Of a stretch of 64,000 bases of DNA, positions 25,914 to 33,938 are shown piece after piece. The position numbers and the translations under genes are program-made. The stretch's first letter is position 1; each line of letters starts with the position of its first letter. Below the pieces are notes generated by a model that had not been told where the DNA came from, did no database searches, and saw only the letters and a program-made list of their open reading frames with translations. The stretch is from Lysinibacillus sp. FSL K6-0232 (GTDB taxonomy: Bacteria > Bacillota > Bacilli > Bacillales_A > Planococcaceae), in the NCBI RefSeq assembly GCF_038008325.1, contig NZ_JBBOYW010000001.1, positions 1,540,001 through 1,604,000 of the forward strand, read 5' to 3'.

Positions 25914-26201
25914 CCGTAAAACCTCCCTTCGAAAGTAAGTTCCCCTCCATCATAACAAGCTAAAACTATTAATGCTATTATAATTTATAAGTGATATTTA
26001 TTGAAAATCACACATTTGTACTAGAATAAAGTTTGTTTTTAAATCATATATGATGATTTTTTGCGTAGTTGATACAAAAAATGCAAAAAATATCCTTGGA
26101 AAATTTATTAAGCTAGTTTTAGAGAATCATTTTTGCTTCGTTTCTTACTACAAAGCACTACTAGCATATGTCTGAATTAGTTGAACATTCCCTTTTCCAT
26201 G
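25914..26201. other. AT-rich intergenic stretch
   Basis: This gap before the nitroreductase terminator has no credible frame. It contains the RBS of the leftward membrane-protein gene and a small palindrome (ATCATATATGAT near 26045), but no feature that I can name. Confidence 0.5.
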
Positions 26202-26231
26202 AAAAAAGCCACCTGATTGACAAGGTGGCTT
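26202..26231 (-). terminator. Terminator of nitroreductase gene
   Basis: AAGCCACCT / AGGTGGCTT stem, with a T6 run on the minus strand. Confidence 0.88.
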
Positions 26232-26239
26232 GATGGATA

Positions 26240-26866
26240 TTAGATAAATTTAGCAATATTGTTCAGCTCAATACGTGAGGAATTATAGGCTGGTGCTGCT
26301 GCTTTACCAATGGCAATTAAAATAACTGGGACAATATGATCGGCTAAGTCGAAATATTTCGCAAAGGCTTCTTTTGAAAAGCCTCCCATCGGTACTGTAT
26401 CATAGCCCATATCTTTAGCCAACAGCATAATTTGCATAGAAATTAAGCCTGCATCGAATGTCACGATGTTTGTTAATGTTTCTTGTGGTAGCTGAGCATA
26501 GAGCTTATAGGAGTTGTTAATCATAAAATCTTTTGTTGCTTCATTAATATAGCCAAGCTCGAAATTTTTTGTATAAACAGCCTCTGCATTTTCGTACATC
26601 TTTGTATCACCTAGAACGGCAATAATGGCAGAGGCTGTTTCCACTTGCTCCTGATTATTGGCAATGGCGCGTAGCTCTTTTTTGACAGTATCATCTTGAA
26701 TAACAAGGAAGCGCCATGGCTGTAAGTTACTAGAGGAGGGAGCGGACGTTGCTTCGATTAGCAGCTCTTCTAGTTGGTCTTGTGGAATTTTAAAGCTTGC
26801 GTCGTATTTACGAACAGATTTACGTTCATGCATCACTTTATGTAGATGGCTTTTTGTAATAGGCAT
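26240..26866 (-). CDS. Nitroreductase-family flavoprotein
   Basis: The 208-residue protein is an NAD(P)H-dependent FMN oxidoreductase: HERKSVRKYDASF at the start binds FMN, SAPSSSNLQPWRFLVIQ is the classical second FMN segment, and KDMGYDTVPMGGF forms the C-terminal part. Substrates may be nitroaromatics or quinones. The true start is ATG 26866 with a GGAGATCAC RBS; the longer frame upstream has no RBS. It is divergent from the YdjM-like gene, with two LexA-type boxes between them. Confidence 0.9.
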   Translation of the reverse strand: MPITKSHLHKVMHERKSVRKYDASFKIPQDQLEELLIEATSAPSSSNLQPWRFLVIQDDTVKKELRAIANNQEQVETASAIIAVLGDTKMYENAEAVYTKNFELGYINEATKDFMINNSYKLYAQLPQETLTNIVTFDAGLISMQIMLLAKDMGYDTVPMGGFSKEAFAKYFDLADHIVPVILIAIGKAAAPAYNSSRIELNNIAKFI

Positions 26867-26951
26867 TAGTGTGATCTCCTTTATGATAAAATGTGTTTTT
26901 ACTATACGATAAATAAAGTTTTTTTCCAAGTAAATTGCTTGGGATAAAATT

Positions 26952-26978
26952 CGAGCGTGCGTTCGGAATATATGTTCC
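26952..26978. promoter_or_regulatory. Tandem LexA (SOS) box candidates
   Basis: CGAGC-GTGC-GTTCG (26952-26965) differs from the Gram-positive LexA box CGAAC-N4-GTTCG by one base. The adjoining GGAATATATGTTCC (26965-26978) matches 12 of 14 positions of the longer consensus. They lie between the divergent nitroreductase and YdjM-like genes. Confidence 0.55.
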
Positions 26979-27046
26979 CTTTTGCATAAAAGTATGGTAC
27001 AGTAAATAGGAGAAAAAGATTAGGAAAGAAGGAGTGGATGTAGATT

Positions 27047-27535
27047 ATGCAAGGGAACACCCATATTGTTGGGGGCATTACAGCAGCACTTGCCTTTGCA
27101 CAATATTCCAATGACAATCCACTTATATTAGTCGGGGCAGGTGCGATTGGTGCATTGCTTCCAGATATATGCCATAAAGGTAGCAAAATTGGTCGTAAAT
27201 TTCCAATGCTATCGAAGTTTGTCAATACATTATTTGGGCATCGCTCTTTTACACATAGCTTACTATTTTTATTGTTAATGATGGTGGTCTTACATACATT
27301 TATCCCCTATAGAGCGATTTCAGTTGGGATCATCATAGGAATGGCGAGTCATATTTTACTCGATATGTGTACAAAGAAAGGGGTTAAATTATTTTTCCCT
27401 GCCTCCATAGCTGTGCGCTTTCCATTGACCACAAAAACAGGCAGTAAGGTTGAAAATGCTGTACTGATGCTGCTTGTGATATGCTCGATTTACTTTAGCT
27501 ATCAATTAATAGCAGAATTTATTGCCTCTGCATAA
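27047..27535 (+). CDS. YdjM-like membrane-bound metal-dependent hydrolase (DUF457)
   Basis: The 162-residue membrane protein has the family signatures MQGNTHIVGGITAA, ALLPDICHKGSKIGRK and FGHRSFTHSLLFLL, with conserved His and Asp residues next to four membrane helices. The family is described as membrane-bound metal-dependent hydrolases; YdjM of Escherichia coli, a member, is induced in the SOS response. The upstream LexA-like boxes agree with such control here. AAGGAG lies about 15 bases before ATG 27047. Confidence 0.85.
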   Translation: MQGNTHIVGGITAALAFAQYSNDNPLILVGAGAIGALLPDICHKGSKIGRKFPMLSKFVNTLFGHRSFTHSLLFLLLMMVVLHTFIPYRAISVGIIIGMASHILLDMCTKKGVKLFFPASIAVRFPLTTKTGSKVENAVLMLLVICSIYFSYQLIAEFIASA

Positions 27536-27537
27536 AG

Positions 27538-27570
27538 AAAAGCCCTAGCTTTCATGTACTAGGGCTTTTA
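27538..27570. terminator. Bidirectional terminator
   Basis: Perfect 11-bp stem AAAAGCCCTAG / CTAGGGCTTTT, 10-base loop. Confidence 0.9.
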
Positions 27571-27574
27571 TTAA

Positions 27575-28396
27575 TTAATCAGCTTGTACTTCTTCGACGG
27601 TTTGTTCAACCTCTGCGCGTGTCATTTTCTCTCGACCTTCCTGCATTGCCTTTAATGTTTTATGAGCTAATGCCAATGGTAAGCGACAGAATAGTAAAAT
27701 AGTACGTTTATTGATGTCTGCTATATAAAGGTCTGCCTTGGCAAGATTTTCTTCTGCATAGGCAAATAAATCCTCGCGTGTCCAGCCATCAGGAACAAAG
27801 CTTACACCACGCTCATCTAAATCCTCATGCTGGTTGCGTAAAATATTGACGGCTTGTAGTCCACGTCCATAGCCAATTGCTAATTCGCGATCTGTTTGCA
27901 CATCTGCTCCCCATGCCCAAAGCTCTGATAACATTGTTCCGACAAGCCCTGCGACATAGTATGTATACTCGTCTAAATCTTCACGTGTACGCACCTGCCA
28001 ATTTGCCTTCGCCCACTTTGCCATACCAAAAGCCATTTCACTTGTAGAAGCCTGTACAATAGGTCGTGATGCATCAGGACAAAATGCTAGCCAATCAGCG
28101 AGGCGAAGTGATACTTCAGGTAATTGATCTGCATAAGGTGCGAGTAATGCCTGATAGGCTTCTTCATTAAATGTGTCCTTTAATAACTCACTCGTTGCTG
28201 ACAATAACTCAAATTTTACATCATTTGTAAGCTTTTCATGGTCTTCAATTTCATCAATCGCACGCATGGCTAAATAAGCGGCTGCTACGGATAGCTTTAA
28301 ATCATTTTTTAAAAACGTAATTGGTATATAAAAAGTACGGCTTGTATCTTTTAATACTTGCATTGCTTCTTTGTAAAGTCTTTTTTGATCTTTCAC
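27575..28396 (-). CDS. Squalene/phytoene synthase-fold protein with altered second Asp motif
   Basis: The 273 residues match the head-to-head prenyl synthase family: SRTFYIPITFL at the start, the first acidic motif RAIDEIED, and the second motif region NILRNQHEDLDERG. In true synthases the second motif normally starts with Asp (RDxxED); here that position is Asn. Bacillus YisP shows that family members can have other activities, such as farnesyl diphosphate phosphatase. No carotenoid or hopanoid genes are adjacent. GTG 28396 follows a CGGAGGA RBS and is preferred over the upstream ATG. Confidence 0.82.
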   Translation of the reverse strand: MKDQKRLYKEAMQVLKDTSRTFYIPITFLKNDLKLSVAAAYLAMRAIDEIEDHEKLTNDVKFELLSATSELLKDTFNEEAYQALLAPYADQLPEVSLRLADWLAFCPDASRPIVQASTSEMAFGMAKWAKANWQVRTREDLDEYTYYVAGLVGTMLSELWAWGADVQTDRELAIGYGRGLQAVNILRNQHEDLDERGVSFVPDGWTREDLFAYAEENLAKADLYIADINKRTILLFCRLPLALAHKTLKAMQEGREKMTRAEVEQTVEEVQAD

Positions 28397-28495
28397 TTGT
28401 ATTCCTCCGTTCAAATGGTTCCACATCTATAGTATATCGTATCGTAAATAGAAAGAAAGATAAAACAGATTGTTCGTAAATAAGAAGATATTCTT

Positions 28496-28509
28496 TGAAA
28501 ACGTTTACA
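28496..28509. promoter_or_regulatory. Catabolite-responsive element (CcpA cre site)
   Basis: TGAAAACGTTTACA matches the cre consensus TGNAANCGNWWNCA at every fixed position. It lies about 70 bases before the SDR start, within the likely promoter region, and about 100 bases before the divergent synthase-fold gene. Confidence 0.7.
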
Positions 28510-28577
28510 AGTAGTGATATAGTTTAATAGTAAACTATTTAAAGCTATATATTTTAATGGAAAGGAAGTTTATAAAG

Positions 28578-29312
28578 ATGGGACGTTTAGAGCATAAAAT
28601 TGCAATGATTACAGGTGGCGCATCTGGTATGGGGGCGGCAATGGCAAAGCTGTTTGCTGAGGAAGGAGCAACGGTGATCGCAGCAGATATTAACGAGGAA
28701 AACCTAGCAAAAATTTCGGAGCTAGACAATGTGGAAGGAATAAAGCTAGATGTTTCCTCTGATGACAATTGGGCGGAGGTAATGGAAGCTATTATTGCTA
28801 AATATGGTCGACTAGATATTTTAATTAATAATGCTGGTATTTCCTCGGAAAAAGACCCAGAGCAAATTTCACAGGCTGATTGGACAATGATGCATAATAT
28901 CAATGCATTCGGCCCATTCCTTGGGATTAAACATGCAGCTAAGTATATGAAGGAAGCAGGGAAGGGCTCCATTGTTAATACATCCTCTTATACAGCCATT
29001 ATTGGTGCAGGCTTTAATGCCTATACCTCATCGAAAGGATCTTTACGTGCGATTGCGCGTGCAGCCGCAGCAGAGCTTGGTGCATACAATGTTCGAGTAA
29101 ATACTGTATTTCCTGGTGTTATTGAAACACCTATGACCGCTCAATTATCAGAGGCAAAGGAAGCAATGGAGATGCTTGTCAAAGCTACACCAATGGGACG
29201 TCTTGGACAGCCTGAAGAGGTAGCAAAAGCCATTTTATTTTTAGCATCAGACGAAGCTTCCTATATTACAGGGAGCGAGCTTGTAATTGATGGTGGTTAC
29301 TCTGCACGTTAA
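28578..29312 (+). CDS. Short-chain dehydrogenase/reductase (glucose dehydrogenase-like SDR)
   Basis: The 244-residue NAD(P)-dependent oxidoreductase has TGGASGMGAAMAKLF (cofactor loop), LINNAGISSE, and the catalytic Ser and YTSSK (Tyr-x-x-x-Lys). The C-terminal LFLASDEASYITGSELVIDG is standard for classical SDRs. An acidic residue in AADINEENL suggests NAD preference. The substrate is unknown. ATG 28578 follows AAAGGAAG. A perfect cre site upstream predicts carbon catabolite control. Confidence 0.9.
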   Translation: MGRLEHKIAMITGGASGMGAAMAKLFAEEGATVIAADINEENLAKISELDNVEGIKLDVSSDDNWAEVMEAIIAKYGRLDILINNAGISSEKDPEQISQADWTMMHNINAFGPFLGIKHAAKYMKEAGKGSIVNTSSYTAIIGAGFNAYTSSKGSLRAIARAAAAELGAYNVRVNTVFPGVIETPMTAQLSEAKEAMEMLVKATPMGRLGQPEEVAKAILFLASDEASYITGSELVIDGGYSAR

Positions 29313-29329
29313 TCCAAAAATCTGAAAAC

Positions 29330-29372
29330 AAAGTGGAAATGCCTAATAAGCAGGTATTTTCACTTTTTTTAT
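29330..29372 (+). terminator. Terminator of SDR gene
   Basis: 15-bp stem AAAGTGGAAATGCCT / AGGTATTTTCACTTT (two G-U pairs), 7-base loop, T7 tail. Confidence 0.85.
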
Positions 29373-29624
29373 TTTTTTTAGTAGAATGATGATAAAGTTA
29401 TAAAAAATCATGAAAATACAGTGATAAAATAGAAAAATTTTGCTATTTTTCGTGATTTTTTCATGAAAATTTATGAAGTTATTGCACAATTATTTCAACA
29501 GCGTTAAAGTTTAGAAAGGGCGAAAATAGCGGTACATTATTTAAGGGAACATTTAGCCTTTCGAGAACAAATAGAGAAGTCAAGATTTTTTCAGGTTTGC
29601 ACAAATAGCGCTGCAATAAAATCT
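29373..29624. other. AT-rich intergenic stretch before coaW
   Basis: No credible frame, repeat or RNA structure was found between the SDR terminator and the coaW promoter. Confidence 0.5.
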
Positions 29625-29654
29625 TTGACACCTAAGAGAGCATAGTTTTATGAA
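29625..29654 (+). promoter_or_regulatory. Candidate coaW promoter
   Basis: TTGACA, 18 bases, TATGAA. The ATG at 29650 falls in the -10 region, which supports the later start of coaW. Confidence 0.5.
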
Positions 29655-29706
29655 TCATCGGCTACTAAGTACGATGGTATATGCAATAAAAGCAAAGGAG
29701 ATTGGC

Positions 29707-30543
29707 ATGCCAAAGGCTATAGGAATTGATGCAGGTGGCACATTGACAAAGGTTGCTTATTTAGACAAAAGCAATGAGCTTGTTTTAAAAACCTTTCCGT
29801 CGAATGATTTGCACACTGTAAAGGAATGGATTATAAATCATCCAGGTATTGAGGATATTGGTGTGACGGGGGGACGTACAGAACAATTACTTGATGTCAT
29901 TAAAACAATGAAATCGATTCATTATATAGTGGAATTTGAAGCAACATTGAAAGGTGTCCGATTTTTACTCAATAAAGAAGGCTACTTTTTTGAGCGTAGT
30001 ATTATTACAAATATTGGGACAGGTACTTCCATTCACTATATGGAAGGCAATACACATATACGTGTTGGCGGGACAGGCATTGGCGGCGGGACATTAATTG
30101 GATTGTCAGCGCTTACAACGGGCATTACAGATTATAATGAAATACGGGAATTAGCGGTAGGTGGCAACCGTGAGGGCATTGATTTATTGGTAAAGGATAT
30201 TTATCAAGGCATGGACACACCGATTGATGGCCATTTAACAGCTAGTAATTTTGGGAAAGTAGGCATTACTAAGTCAACTGAGCACCAAGCACAGGATATT
30301 ATTGCGACTGTCCAAGGGCTTGTAGGCGAGGTGATTACAACATTAAGTATTCAATATGCAGAGGAAAAACATACGCAGCATATTGTGTATATTGGCTCAA
30401 CGTTAAGCAATAATGAGCATCTTTCGCGTGTAATTGCAAATTATACACGCACAAAAAAACATACACCTGTTTTTATTAATGACCATGGCTTTTCAGGCGC
30501 TGTTGGGGCATTGCTTAATATTACAGAATATACACCTGTCTAG
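29707..30543 (+). CDS. coaW: Type II pantothenate kinase
   Basis: CoaW phosphorylates pantothenate, the first step of CoA synthesis, and the type II enzyme known from staphylococci escapes CoA feedback inhibition. The 278 residues show the acetate/sugar kinase phosphate loop IGIDAGGTLTKVAY, TGGRTEQL, VEFEATLKGV, and the second loop NIGTGTSIHY with VGGTGIGGGTLIGL. The start is ATG 29707 after AAAGGAGATT; earlier ATGs overlap the promoter. A CoaB-like protein is encoded at 45954, the other CoA-pathway relative in the window. Confidence 0.93.
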   Translation: MPKAIGIDAGGTLTKVAYLDKSNELVLKTFPSNDLHTVKEWIINHPGIEDIGVTGGRTEQLLDVIKTMKSIHYIVEFEATLKGVRFLLNKEGYFFERSIITNIGTGTSIHYMEGNTHIRVGGTGIGGGTLIGLSALTTGITDYNEIRELAVGGNREGIDLLVKDIYQGMDTPIDGHLTASNFGKVGITKSTEHQAQDIIATVQGLVGEVITTLSIQYAEEKHTQHIVYIGSTLSNNEHLSRVIANYTRTKKHTPVFINDHGFSGAVGALLNITEYTPV

Positions 30544-30554
30544 GGACAGAAACG

Positions 30555-30600
30555 AATGTACATGGCTAAGATCAATTAGTAATGTACATTTTTTTATTTT
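30555..30600 (+). terminator. Terminator of coaW
   Basis: AATGTACAT / ATGTACATT stem with an 18-base loop and T7 tail. Confidence 0.75.
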
Positions 30601-30724
30601 GGTTCAGTGGGTGTCCAAACGCTCACTGAACAAAGATAAAAGCTCCGGCGGATGTACGCTGGGACGTAATTGGTTACATAAAACGCCGCTATTTGAGCAC
30701 ATTACAAGTAGGAGGTGAAGTGAC

Positions 30725-30949
30725 GTGGGCAAACGCAATAATCGCAATAATAATAAAACGATGAATGTTAGAACGCATAATCCTTTTGGAACCTACAAAA
30801 GCAAAGACCTCGATCGTAGTAATAGCAATAATAATAACCCGAACGATAACTTAAATGAGGAGTTTGGCGCTGAATTTGATGCAAAGGCAAAAAATAAAAA
30901 CAATAAAACAAACCATGATAAAAATCAGCAATCCAATAAAACAAAGTAA
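30725..30949 (+). CDS. Small Asn/Lys-rich hydrophilic protein, probably spore-associated
   Basis: The 74 residues are almost entirely Asn, Lys, Asp and Gln, with no hydrophobic core. GTG 30725 has an excellent RBS (AGGAGGTGA). The segment NEEFGAEFDAKA resembles the EFGTEFASET repeat core of gamma-type small acid-soluble spore proteins, where the GPR protease cuts. The next gene also has a related EYSAEFN segment. A spore amino-acid-store or coat role is inferred from composition and this motif only. Confidence 0.6.
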   Translation: MGKRNNRNNNKTMNVRTHNPFGTYKSKDLDRSNSNNNNPNDNLNEEFGAEFDAKAKNKNNKTNHDKNQQSNKTK

Positions 30950-30963
30950 GGAAGTGATTTGTG

Positions 30964-31098
30964 ATGGCAAAAAAGAGTAAAACAAGCTTTAAAAAGAAGA
31001 AGCAGGAAAAGCCGCACAATAAAAATGATCGTGAGGAATACTCAGCAGAGTTTAACCAAGTGATTCATAATAATCCTCAGCAGCCAAAGCAATCATAA
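30964..31098 (+). CDS. Very small Lys-rich protein (44 residues), partner of the previous gene
   Basis: The frame MAKKSKTSFKKKKQEKPHNK continues to EEYSAEFNQVIHNNPQ and is strongly basic. AAGGAAGTGAT precedes ATG 30964 (GTG 30961 is possible), 15 bases after the stop of the Asn-rich gene. The shared E-F/Y-x-A-E-F motif and similar composition suggest a related or co-expressed spore protein. It is too short for confident family assignment. Confidence 0.6.
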   Translation: MAKKSKTSFKKKKQEKPHNKNDREEYSAEFNQVIHNNPQQPKQS

Positions 31099-31159
31099 AA
31101 ATACAGCTCCTTTAGTAGTATGCTTTAGGAGCATGTCTGTTATACGAGGGGATTCCGCT

Positions 31160-31486
31160 ATGAAAAAACTTTCTTTTATGCTGACGCTTTTTTTGGTTGG
31201 TTATACAGCACCTTTACCTATCGTCAATGCGCAACAGGAAGCACCAGCTTATGCCAAATGGGGGCAATTGGCTGTCAAGGAGGTAAAGGCAAAATATCCT
31301 CAAGCGAAGATTGTGGATTATTTGCATGAGGGTAAAGAAGTTCATGGAGAATCAACGATTGAAAAGTTTAAGCTTTGGCTAACGCAGGGTGATAAGGAAT
31401 TCGGTGTATATGTTCGAATTAGCTATATCACTGCAACAGGGGAGCTTATTCATATTGCATTGCATGAAAATAATGAGGATGCCTAG
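31160..31486 (+). CDS. Secreted DUF3889-type protein
   Basis: The 108-residue protein has a typical signal peptide (MKKLSFMLTLFLVGYTAPLP, probable cleavage after VNA) and a small domain with YAKWGQLAVKEVKAKYP and VYVRISYITATGEL, resembling the DUF3889/YqzG family of Bacillus. Function unknown. ATG 31160 follows GAGGGG; an upstream ATG at 31133 has no RBS. The terminator hairpin includes the last codons. Confidence 0.75.
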   Translation: MKKLSFMLTLFLVGYTAPLPIVNAQQEAPAYAKWGQLAVKEVKAKYPQAKIVDYLHEGKEVHGESTIEKFKLWLTQGDKEFGVYVRISYITATGELIHIALHENNEDA

Positions 31487-31512
31487 AAATGATGGCATCC
31501 TCATTTATCCTG
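31474..31512 (+). terminator. Terminator overlapping the DUF3889 gene end
   Basis: Perfect 12-bp stem AATGAGGATGCC / GGCATCCTCATT spanning the stop codon; T-run short. Confidence 0.75.
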
Positions 31513-31585
31513 TATTAACAGGCTGTAAGACCCCCATTTCAAGACATCAGATACTTAAGTGGGGGATCAACAGCCTGTAAAAATC
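31509..31585. repeat. Nested palindromic intergenic repeat
   Basis: An outer pair ACAGGCTGTAA / ACAGCCTGTAA (about 31518 and 31570) encloses a CCCCCATTT / AAGTGGGGG stem. Parts recur at 17020-17060 and 50765-50850 (TGTATTAACAG-like start, TTGAAGCTTCACTTTAT-like end), pointing to a dispersed repeat family. Confidence 0.55.
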
Positions 31586-31609
31586 CGATTGGACGTTTTA
31601 CTTTATTGG

Positions 31610-32164
31610 TTAACCCTCTAATTTATCAATAAATTCACGCATTAAGTCTGGTAAATCAGGCCATGCATGTCCACTTACTAAATTACCATCTGTATGGAGA
31701 TTAGCATCAATATAAGTGCCTCCTGCTACTTGCACCTCTGGCTTGCAGGCAATATAGGCTGTTAGCTCACGTCCCTTTAATACTTCAGGAATCGTTGCAA
31801 AAATTTGCGCCGCGTGGCAAACAGCAGCAATTGGTTTCTTAGCTTCAAAGAAATGGCTAACAAGCGCTGGTACATGCTCATTTAAACGAATATACTCTGG
31901 CGCACGACCACCAGGAATAATTAGTCCATCAAATTGAGCTGGATCAACATCTGCAAATGCGGCATGTGCCTCTAGCCCATAGGCAGGACGCTCGATATAT
32001 GTATCGACGCCATCTACAAAATCATGTAAAACCGTTTGTAATTTCTTTGCGGACGGAGCTGCAATGGTCACATCATAGCCTGCCTCTAAACAGCGATAAT
32101 ACGGATAATAAATTTCTAAAGCCTCTACTGCATCCCCTGCTAAAATTAATACCTTTTTGCCCAT
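31610..32164 (-). CDS. DJ-1/PfpI superfamily protein
   Basis: The 184-residue protein has the glutamine-amidotransferase-like fold of PfpI proteins: VLILAGDAVEALEIYYP, GLIIPGGRAPEYIR and the nucleophile elbow AAVCHAAQIFA with the reactive Cys. Members include general stress proteins and protein deglycases; this one's substrate is unknown. RBS AAGGGAGATG precedes ATG 32164. It is divergent from the marR operon. Confidence 0.87.
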   Translation of the reverse strand: MGKKVLILAGDAVEALEIYYPYYRCLEAGYDVTIAAPSAKKLQTVLHDFVDGVDTYIERPAYGLEAHAAFADVDPAQFDGLIIPGGRAPEYIRLNEHVPALVSHFFEAKKPIAAVCHAAQIFATIPEVLKGRELTAYIACKPEVQVAGGTYIDANLHTDGNLVSGHAWPDLPDLMREFIDKLEG

Positions 32165-32242
32165 GATTTCATCTCCCTTATATTGTGAGTCTAACTGCTA
32201 AATTCGACATAGCTTAAAAATCTCCTTCCCAATAAAGAAACC

Positions 32243-32271
32243 TTTACAAAGAAAAAAAGGAGGCGTATAGT
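32243..32271 (+). promoter_or_regulatory. SigmaA promoter of the marR-MFS operon
   Basis: TTTACA, 17 bases, TATAGT. Confidence 0.7.
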
Positions 32272-32273
32272 AT

Positions 32274-32293
32274 TTATTTAGCTAGTTAAATAA
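32274..32293. promoter_or_regulatory. Probable MarR operator
   Basis: Perfect inverted repeat TTATTTA-GCTAGT-TAAATAA placed at the predicted transcription start, just before the MarR gene. The position suits autorepression. Confidence 0.65.
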
Positions 32294-32310
32294 TTGTAGG
32301 AGGCTACTAG

Positions 32311-32709
32311 ATGAATCCAATATTCCATGCTTTATTTCAAAAAAGCCGCTATTTAACAAATTGCTTAAATGAAGTGTTAAAGCAGCATGAGTTATATAGC
32401 TCGCAATGGGCGATTTTATATTGTTTACATAAAAACGGATCCATGACCTTAACCCAAATTTGGAAATACTTAAATGTGGAGGCGCCGAGTATTACAAGAG
32501 CGATTACACGACTTGAAACATTGGGCTGGGTTGAACGCTTAGATGGTGAGGATAAGCGTGAAAAAATTGTTACCTTATCCGCACAGGCTGAGGAGCGTTT
32601 ACCAGCCATTCAGGAAACGATTTTAGCATTTGAGGAAGAAATGGTTGGCTCCCTTACTGTTGAGGAGCAGCAGCAATTTATAGGGCTATTGGAAAAAATG
32701 AAAGGTTGA
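32311..32709 (+). CDS. MarR family transcriptional regulator
   Basis: The 132-residue winged-helix protein carries the MarR recognition region (WAILYCLHKNGSMTLTQIWKYL, VEAPSITRAITRLE) and the wing RLDGEDKREKIVTLS with the conserved D-x-R. It probably represses its own operon through the palindrome at 32274. Start ATG 32311 follows GGAGG. Its stop overlaps the region of the MFS start, so the two genes form one operon. Confidence 0.92.
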   Translation: MNPIFHALFQKSRYLTNCLNEVLKQHELYSSQWAILYCLHKNGSMTLTQIWKYLNVEAPSITRAITRLETLGWVERLDGEDKREKIVTLSAQAEERLPAIQETILAFEEEMVGSLTVEEQQQFIGLLEKMKG

Positions 32710-32714
32710 TTGAC

Positions 32715-33893
32715 ATGCAGCAAGAAGAGCATACACAAATATGGACAAAGCGTTTTATAAGCCTGTTTTTAACGAATATGTCAGTGTTTTTTGTTTTTTA
32801 CGGGCTTGTTACCACTTTGCCGCTTTATGCCATTGGGGAACTACATCAAACGGATAAGGAGGCGGGTCTATTATTATCCGGCTTTTTACTATCCGCTATT
32901 ATTGTACGTCCATTCTCAGGGAAGCTATTAGATGTTTTTGGTAAGAAAAAGCTATTACTAGTATCATTAATAGGCTATTTTATTTGTACAGTATTGTATT
33001 TAGTGATTCATCCGTTCGGGCTTTTACTTGGGCTTCGATTTATTCAAGGAATTTTCTTTAGTATTATTACAACAGCAGCAGGCTCGCTAGCAGCAGATAT
33101 TATTCCCGCTAAGCGTAAAGGGGCAGGCTTAGGCTATTTCACCATGTCCACGAATCTTGCCGTTGTCATCGGGCCATTTATCGGCTTATTATTAATTCAA
33201 TATAGTAGCTTTAACGTATTATTTATTGTGATGAGCATTTGTATATTGGCAGGAGGCTTTTGTGCATTAACGGTAAATACAGATGATTTACCAAAGCCTG
33301 CCTCAAAAGGAGCATTAATCTTTAAATTTAATGATTTATTTGAGCGCAAAGCATTGCCAATTGCCGCCATTGCGAGCCTTGTATCGTTTGCCTATGCAAG
33401 CGTCCTATCATTTTTATCAATTTATGCACAGCAAAAGGGCTTAATGGCTATTGCCAGCCTTTTTTATGCGGTGTTTGCAGCAGCAATGCTTATTACGCGA
33501 CCTTATACAGGCAAGCTTTATGATACAAAGGGGCCGCACTATGTGATTTTGCCCGGTTTGATATCCTTTGCCATTGGACTTGTTATGCTGGCATTTGTAG
33601 AAGGGGCAGTGCTTTTTTTAAGTGCCGCCGTTTTTGTGGGCTTTGGCTATGGAGCCGTAACAACAAGCTTCCAAGCATTAGCTATTCAATCAACAACCAT
33701 TCAACGTAGTGGCTATGCAACTGCTACATACTTTACGATGTTCGATCTTGGCATTGCACTGGGCTCCTATATTTTAGGCATGGTGGCTGTACAGGCAGGC
33801 TATGCTGTTGTTTATGGAACAGCGGCAATGGTCCTTGGTGTTGTGTTGATAATTTATCTACTACGTCTTGCCAAACAGAGAGCTCATCCATAA
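32715..33893 (+). CDS. MFS efflux transporter
   Basis: The roughly 392-residue protein has about 12 membrane helices and typical MFS loop motifs (RPFSGKLLDVFGKKKLL after helix 2; RPYTGKLYDTKGP in the second half). Coupled to a MarR regulator, it is likely a drug or metabolite exporter. ATG 32715 follows AAAGG; an in-frame TTG at 32706 overlaps the marR stop. The stop codon lies in the terminator stem. Confidence 0.9.
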   Translation: MQQEEHTQIWTKRFISLFLTNMSVFFVFYGLVTTLPLYAIGELHQTDKEAGLLLSGFLLSAIIVRPFSGKLLDVFGKKKLLLVSLIGYFICTVLYLVIHPFGLLLGLRFIQGIFFSIITTAAGSLAADIIPAKRKGAGLGYFTMSTNLAVVIGPFIGLLLIQYSSFNVLFIVMSICILAGGFCALTVNTDDLPKPASKGALIFKFNDLFERKALPIAAIASLVSFAYASVLSFLSIYAQQKGLMAIASLFYAVFAAAMLITRPYTGKLYDTKGPHYVILPGLISFAIGLVMLAFVEGAVLFLSAAVFVGFGYGAVTTSFQALAIQSTTIQRSGYATATYFTMFDLGIALGSYILGMVAVQAGYAVVYGTAAMVLGVVLIIYLLRLAKQRAHP

Positions 33894-33938
33894 AGTACAA
33901 GGCATTGAGCATATTAACGCTTAATGCCTTGTACTTTA
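33892..33938. terminator. Bidirectional terminator between MFS and BASS transporter genes
   Basis: Perfect 15-bp stem AAAGTACAAGGCATT / AATGCCTTGTACTTT. Confidence 0.88.
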
